Shown piece by piece: positions 6,588 to 11,060 of a stretch of 11,060 nucleotides of DNA. The stretch is from Pinguiococcus pyrenoidosus (Eukaryota > Sar > Pinguiophyceae > Pinguiochrysidales > Pinguiochrysidaceae). The stretch lies in contig JAAMXY010000055.1 in the NCBI GenBank assembly GCA_019677205.1, positions 1,462-12,521 of the forward strand, written 5' to 3'. The notes beneath the pieces were generated by a model. It was not told the DNA's origin and ran no database searches. It was given only the letters and a program-made list of their open reading frames with translations. How positions within the stretch are numbered: position 1 is the stretch's first letter; the number at the start of each line of letters is the position of its first letter. Both the position numbers and the translations under genes were made by a program.

Positions 6588-9428
6588 ATATGCAGATGAT
6601 TGAAGGAACTCACTCTCCGATTTCCTTCCTCCACGCCGCAGAGTCTCGGTCTCTTCCTCGGAGGCTCGCTGCAAAGGCCCGAAGGCAAGAGCGACACGTC
6701 CGCCGACAGCCGAGGCCTGGGGTCGGCGCGGAGAGGGTTCGCTCGGCGCCTGGCGAGCAAAGGGAGCGTGGTGTCCCGCTCCAGCATGGGCTTCCGCAGT
6801 AGTCTAGGCGGGCGCGTGAGCGTCGTTTGCCGCGACTCGCTAGGTGGACCCAGTTGCCGCCTGGAGATCTACAACCACTTCGTGAACGCTCGGGCGGAGT
6901 ACGAGAACCTGCCGGGTATCTTGAAGCGCGTCCAGGACGCTCCCGAGGACCTGCAGCCGCAGCTGGAGAAGGACCTGTACAAGCTCATGGAGGACCGCAA
7001 GCGCCTCCAGGAGGACGTGAAGCAGTTCTACGAGCTGCAGGCCGACGTGGACTCGCTGGACAACAAGATCAAGATGCTCATCCGCAACCGCATCTCCGTG
7101 GAGGAGATCAACAGCTCGCACGGGCACCTGCTGGGCGGCGCCCGACGCGAGCAGAAGCGCAAGGCCGAGCTCGACCCCGGCGACCTCGTGGTCATGGAGA
7201 GCAAGTCCGAGTACGGCTTCATGTTCTACCTGCTGCAGCAGAACCCGGCGTATCTGGCCAAGCTCACCAAGCTGGTGGACACCAGCGAGAGCGAGGAGTT
7301 CCTGCGCATCGTCATCCTCACCATCTACGGCGACCAGTACGACAACCACGACGAGCGCCTGCTGCTGCTCATGTTCCAGATGGTGCTGGAGTCCGAGTTC
7401 GCCAGCCCCACGGCGCAGCTGGGCAGCTTCATGCGCTCCAACACCTGCGTCACCAGCATGCTCAGCACGTACGCGCGACGTCCGGGGAGCATCAACGCCA
7501 TCCAGGACATGATCGGGCCGGTGATCGACGCCATCATCCAGCACCCGGGCTCGCTGGAAGTCAACCCGCACCGCGTGTACATCGAGATCATCAACGAGTG
7601 GGAGTCCCAAAACGGCACCATCAGCGACATGCCGCGTCATGTCGACGAGAGTGTCATGGAGCGTCATCCGGAAGTGGTGCGACGGCGTCAGGAGCGGCTG
7701 GAGCTCATCCAGCGTCATGTGCGCGCCATCTTGCAGAGCATCATCGACAACGTTCATGAGATCCTGTACGGCATCCGCTGGCTCTGCGGCCAGCTTAATG
7801 CGCTGGCGCGCAAGTACTTCACCGACGCCACCGACGAGCAGGTCATGTCGCTGGTGGGCGGCTTGTTCTTCCTGCGCTTCCTGAACCCCATCGTGGTGAC
7901 GCCGGACGGCAACAACCTCGTGGCCGACAAGCCCAGCAAGACGGCGCGACGCAACCTCATGCTGGTGGCCAAGGTGCTGCAGAACCTCAGCAACGGCACG
8001 CTGTTCACCATGAAGGAGCGCTACATGGAGGCGCTCAACCCGTTCCTCGCGGAGATGCGCCCCGTGATGAAGCAGCTCTTCGCGGCGCTGCTGGACGTGG
8101 AGGACCTGCAGGAGGCCCTGGCCATGGACAGCTTCCTGCTCACCACCACGGTGGACCTGATGGCCGGGCGCGAGATCAGCATCTCGCGCAACGAGATCTG
8201 CCACATGCACATGCTGCTCCTCAAGTACATGGACAGCATCATCGCGCGCAGGGACGACATGAACGAGGACGACGAGGATCCGCTAGAGTGGCTCCTGAAC
8301 GAGCTGGGCGACCCACCGGCGCCGGTCAAACGCCAGGACAACATCATCTACAACCTCGAGCTGGAGATGCTGGCCTTCGACGACGCCGAGGACGACCACC
8401 GACGCCAGGTGAAGACGCGGCCGCACCTGAGCGTGTGGGACTCGTCGTCGTCGGCGCCGCCCGACGGCTCGCAGATGCCGACGTTCCACATCCACCTTGG
8501 CGACGACCTGTCGCCGCCCATCGACGCCGAGGAGCACAAGCCGCCCGACTCGCTGTCCCCGACGGCGGTGCACACGTCCACCAAGGAGCAGCGCCAGCAG
8601 GCCAAGTTGATGCTGAGCGTGGTGCTGCGGGACCTGTGGCTGTCTCCTGCGCAGCTGCGGCGCTTCGAGAGCGGAGAGGCGCGCTTCACCGACTTGCTGG
8701 AGGAGCAGCGCCAGGCGGCCGTGAAGAAGAGAGACATCATGACGGCGCAGCAGCTCAAGACGCTCACGTCCAAGCTGCAGCGCCTCGTGGCCACGGACCT
8801 CACGTTCCTACGCAGAGCGGAGAGCTGCGTCCCGCCGATCAAGCCGCCGGACGAGATGGTCACCAAGAACTGGACGGAGAACGACCTGGAGAAAGTGCTG
8901 CTCCGCGAGGTGGACAACGCCTTCGAGAAGATGCTCCGCAGCCGCGCCAAGGTGGAGCTAAACGCCCGGCGCCTCGTGGACGCCATGCAGACCATCCGCA
9001 GCCAGCGCGAGCGCCTGGAGGACCAGCTGGAGATTTACAAGCTGTACCTGGAGAACACGCGGACGCAGTGCATGGCGGACAACTCGCAGTCGCGACGCCG
9101 CAAGGCCGGCGGTCGCAGCAAGGGCGCCAAGACGGAGATCAAGATGACCTACCAGCAGCTGCTGGACCGGGGGATCATCGTGGACTCGGAGCTGCCGGAG
9201 AGCCTGCATCGTCATGCGTCCTTCAAGATCAAGCGCAGCGAGAACGTGCCCGGTCGCTTCGATGTCGAGGCCTACGTGCGCGGCATCCTGGGTCACACGG
9301 GGTCCGTGTACTTCGACGAGCTGCTGCAGAACCAGTCCGACGGCGTCATAGCAATACCCCTCGAGGCGGTCACGGTCAACGTCAACCTGATGATCCACCT
9401 GCTCAACAGTGAGTTCAGAACAAAGTAG
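5859..9428 (+). CDS. IQGAP-related RasGAP (GRD + RasGAP C-terminal domain), 983 aa
   Basis: Exons 5859-5863, 5969-6128 and 6642-9428 (stop TAG). The start ATG has a good context (GACACCATGAG); the five-base first coding exon joins in phase 2 (AG plus T, Ser) and the second junction is phase 0. The first ~120 residues are low-complexity and Ser/Arg-rich, with two RRxS sites (Ser8, Ser14). An IQGAP-type GAP-related domain lies at about 246-616. It includes SFMRSNTCVTSM with Arg320 at the arginine-finger position and FLRFLNPIVVTPD with Arg467. An acidic linker follows, then the RasGAP C-terminal domain to the end (about 700-976), finishing NVNLMIHLLNSEF as in IQGAPs. RasGAPs stimulate GTP hydrolysis by Ras-type GTPases. 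IQGAP1 has Thr at the finger position and is inactive as a GAP, so an Arg here suggests activity (inference). No calponin-homology or IQ region precedes the domain, as in Dictyostelium DGAP1/GAPA and fission yeast Gap1. A GTGAGT at 9409 inside the last codons is probably coincidental, because the uninterrupted end matches the family. Confidence 0.9.
5864..5968 (+). other. Intron 1 of the RasGAP gene, 105 nt
   Basis: The donor is GTAGGC and the acceptor is GACTCCGTAG ending at 5968, with a T/C-rich stretch at 5914-5955 upstream. It is phase 2. Confidence 0.65.
6284..6419 (+). repeat. 19-bp minisatellite, about seven units
   Basis: The consensus is aggatacaaaatgatgatg. Units start at 6284, 6303, 6322, 6341, 6360, 6379 and 6398, the last being 22 bp with an insertion. 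Units 2 and 5 end in gtta instead of gatg, a three-unit spacing that suggests a higher-order duplication. Confidence 0.93.
6506..6585 (+). repeat. (CT)40 microsatellite
   Basis: This is an uninterrupted 80-bp CT run ending 56 bases before the acceptor used by the RasGAP gene. It is immediately followed by tttatatgcag, a decoy 3' splice site. Confidence 0.97.
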
Positions 9429-9872
9429 GCCTGACGTCGGCGCCGCCTGGGATCGAAAAGAAAAGAATGGTTAGTGGGGACAAAAGGGGGGTTTAGATGC
9501 TGCTGGACGTAGCGACGCTTGCTAGCCGGCGTGCTGCCGTCCTGAGATTGTGGTCCGGAGAGTGCTCTGATAGAGTTCGGTATGTCCCGTCTGTGCTTCG
9601 TCTTCGTCTGTTGCGCTTGGTGCGACCCGCGCATCGAGCGGCTGGCAGGCACGGCTGAGCACACACCTGTGCATCTCGGGAAGGAAAGATCGTTCTTGTC
9701 AGATCTTGCCCCTTTCTGTCTAGTCTACCAAGTCTCTCTTTGCCTGCGCCGAGGTGCTTCGCGTCCAGGCACAATACAGGAAGACGAACGATCCTCGGCA
9801 CTGCAAGCATATAGCCTGCAAACATGCACTCCAGCACCGACCAAGACCGCGCAGGCGGTCTCCTCAACGCTC
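9429..9872. other. Convergent intergenic region without a supported gene
   Basis: This 444-nt stretch lies between the stop of the RasGAP gene (+) and the stop of the coiled-coil gene (-) and holds their 3' untranslated regions. Only short shadow frames are visible, and no clear polyadenylation hexamer or structured repeat was seen. Confidence 0.6.
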
Positions 9873-11060
9873 CTACGCTTTGACTCGTAGGTCAGGCCGC
9901 TGTTGACTAAGGGATCGACCATCTACACTCAAGACTATTTGCCTCCACGTTCTCAAGACGTTGAAGACGTCTTCCATGGGGCGTCGAGAGCCCCTGGGAT
10001 TCGGATCCCGCTCAAGTTCTACGCTAAACACAGAGCTACACACGGTCCGGACGAAGCGCTCCAGCCTAGGCAGGCCTCGCGTGGCCTCGCAGAGCTTCTC
10101 GATGCTTGGGCAGAGCTGCGAGACATCGCTCAGGTCCAGCACGCGGCAAGCCGCTTGCAGTACGTCGCGGCAGACGTCCGTGGGTAAGGAGTGCATCGCC
10201 TGCAGGCCAAGGCGGTGGTTGTCCTTGTCGCGTCGAATGAGCTCCGAGGTGGGCATGAACTTCCTCAGGCTCCTCTCCTCTTTTTGGAAGTCCAGATCGG
10301 AAAGTGCCGCATGCAGTCGCCGTTCCAGCTCAGCAATGCGCGCTTTGGCATCCTTGAAGGCACGCGCCGCTGGTCGCCCTTGCACCTCCAGCCTGAGGTT
10401 CTCGCGCTCATCCTCGAGACAGGCGACTTTGACCTTGAACTGGTGCACCTCGGCGCGCAGGGATTCCACCGTCTGCTCACACGACTTCTCCCGCGCTTTC
10501 GCCGTCCGCGCCTAGGGATGCAGACGCGCGACAAGAGCACAGGTTGAGCAGGATGCTTGGAGAGCCACCCTATCGCGTGGTCCTCACGGTGTCCAAACGT
10601 CTCGTACCTGCCGAGCTGCCTGCAATGCGCGCTCTCGCCAGCGCTGGGTCTCTTCCCTTTCCAAACCCGAGAACGTGCTTTCCTCGAAGGGCATCTGCTG
10701 CTCGTCCCAGGAGACGTCGTTGACCGACGTGGAGTGGCCGGCGACCGACGATTGCGAGAGGGACATGTTGAGAATCGTGTTCTCCTTTTCCTTCAGCAGC
10801 GAGTTGAGGGAAGCCACCTCCGCTTGCAGCGAGTCGATGTCTTGCTCCGCGCGGGCTCGGGTGGCTTCGTAGGCTTGCACGATCTCCCCAACCTTGGTGC
10901 GGCTCAGATTGCGAGCCTTGGACGCCGAGAGATGCCGCATGACAGTGCCTTCCCGCTCGCGCAGCGTCTTCTCCTTGTGGATCGCCTCGGCGACTTTCTT
11001 CTCAAGCGCGGTGATCTTCCTCTCCCGCTCCCGGACCCGGTTCTCCGAGTGCTTCAGCAA
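9873..11060 (-). CDS. Coiled-coil, centrosomal Cep70-like protein (5' partial)
   Basis: Exons in transcript order: >11060-10608 and 10511-9873 (stop TAG), joined in phase 0, giving 363 residues; the start lies beyond the right edge. The first exon is a charged coiled coil (ITALEKKVAEAIHKEKTL, later IDSLQAEVASLNSLLKEKE) followed by a Ser-rich, acidic linker. The second exon continues the coiled coil, then has a GRPAARAFK segment (about residues 196-204), RIAELERRLHAAL, LRKFMPTSELIRRDK, a globular helical segment with LPTDVCRDVLQ and LDLSDVSQL, and PRLERFVRTVC (about 299-309), ending with DVFNVLRTWRQ. The order of coiled coil, GRP-type segment, short helical domain and PR(L/M)ERF motif recalls Cep70-type centrosomal proteins. 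I base this on pattern memory only, so the family call is tentative while the gene itself is well supported. It is tail-to-tail with the RasGAP gene. Confidence 0.7.
10512..10607 (-). other. Intron, 96 nt, Cep70-like gene
   Basis: The donor is GTACGA (from 10607) and the acceptor is CTGCATCCCTAG (ending at 10512), phase 0. Without splicing the upstream frame stops within 30 bases of the donor. Confidence 0.83.

Larger units (their letters stand above)
6129..6641 (+). other. Intron 2 of the RasGAP gene, 513 nt, repeat-laden
   Basis: The donor is a consensus GTAAGT at 6129. The acceptor is TCCTCCACGCCGCAG ending at 6641, phase 0. The alternative acceptor TTTATATGCAG at 6595 would shift the frame and hit a stop at 6800-6802, so it is not the productive site. 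Two simple repeats account for about 40% of the intron. Confidence 0.82.

Noticed and set aside
6389-6802. + frame with long Ser-Leu repeat
   Set aside because: It translates the CT microsatellite and minisatellite inside an intron; the Ser-Leu run is not a real protein feature.
6840-8210. 456-residue open frame on the - strand
   Set aside because: Antisense shadow of the RasGAP exon; Val/His/Leu-rich without domain signals, whereas the + strand matches a known family along its length.
8288-9412. 374-residue + frame overlapping the RasGAP exon
   Set aside because: Gly/Ala/Pro/Arg-rich out-of-frame shadow with no domain, inside a conserved RasGAP C-terminal coding region.
9409-9414. Consensus donor GTGAGT near the RasGAP stop codon
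   Set aside because: Uninterrupted translation ends as IQGAP C-termini do (LLN-x-x-F then a few residues), so a further intron is unlikely.

Overview
This is a nuclear window from a GC-rich, intron-bearing eukaryote. The genes are broken by short GT-AG introns (most about 75-135 nt) whose reading phases match across each junction, they lie on alternating strands, and the products are eukaryotic families (IQGAP-type RasGAP, F-box protein, centrosomal-type coiled coil). The lineage cannot be fixed from this sequence. A protist or alga is plausible, and a Cep70-like gene, if correctly called, would suggest an organism with centrioles or cilia.

Layout. (1) Positions 1-2005, + strand: the 3' part of a multi-exon gene for an acidic, low-complexity protein. 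It has EPEA-type repeats, three NPF(D) motifs, an 11-residue amphipathic repeat and a short hydrophobic C-terminus; the 5' end is outside the window. (2) Positions 2006-2607: convergent intergenic DNA. (3) Positions 2608 to about 4846, - strand: at least six exons encoding an F-box-like motif followed by a right-handed beta-helix, an architecture resembling FBXO10/FBXO11. Its start codon was not located. (4) About 4847-5858: a head-to-head intergenic region with a lower-GC block (4854-5208) that contains protein-like but broken reading on the - strand. (5) Positions 5859-9428, + strand: a complete three-exon gene for a 983-residue IQGAP-related RasGAP without CH or IQ regions. Unlike mammalian IQGAP1, it has an arginine at the arginine-finger position. 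Its second intron carries a 19-bp minisatellite and a (CT)40 tract. (6) Positions 9429-9872: convergent intergenic DNA. (7) Positions 9873-11060, - strand: the 3' part of a coiled-coil gene resembling centrosomal Cep70, running off the right edge.

The genes do not form an operon or an obvious pathway. They are independent housekeeping or regulatory loci: putative endocytosis or lipid-surface binding, ubiquitin ligase substrate recognition, Ras-family signalling with the cytoskeleton, and the centrosome. No RNA gene, CRISPR array or intact mobile element was seen. The strongest observations are the predicted catalytically competent RasGAP, the combination of motifs in the first gene, and the broken protein-like block at 4854-5208.
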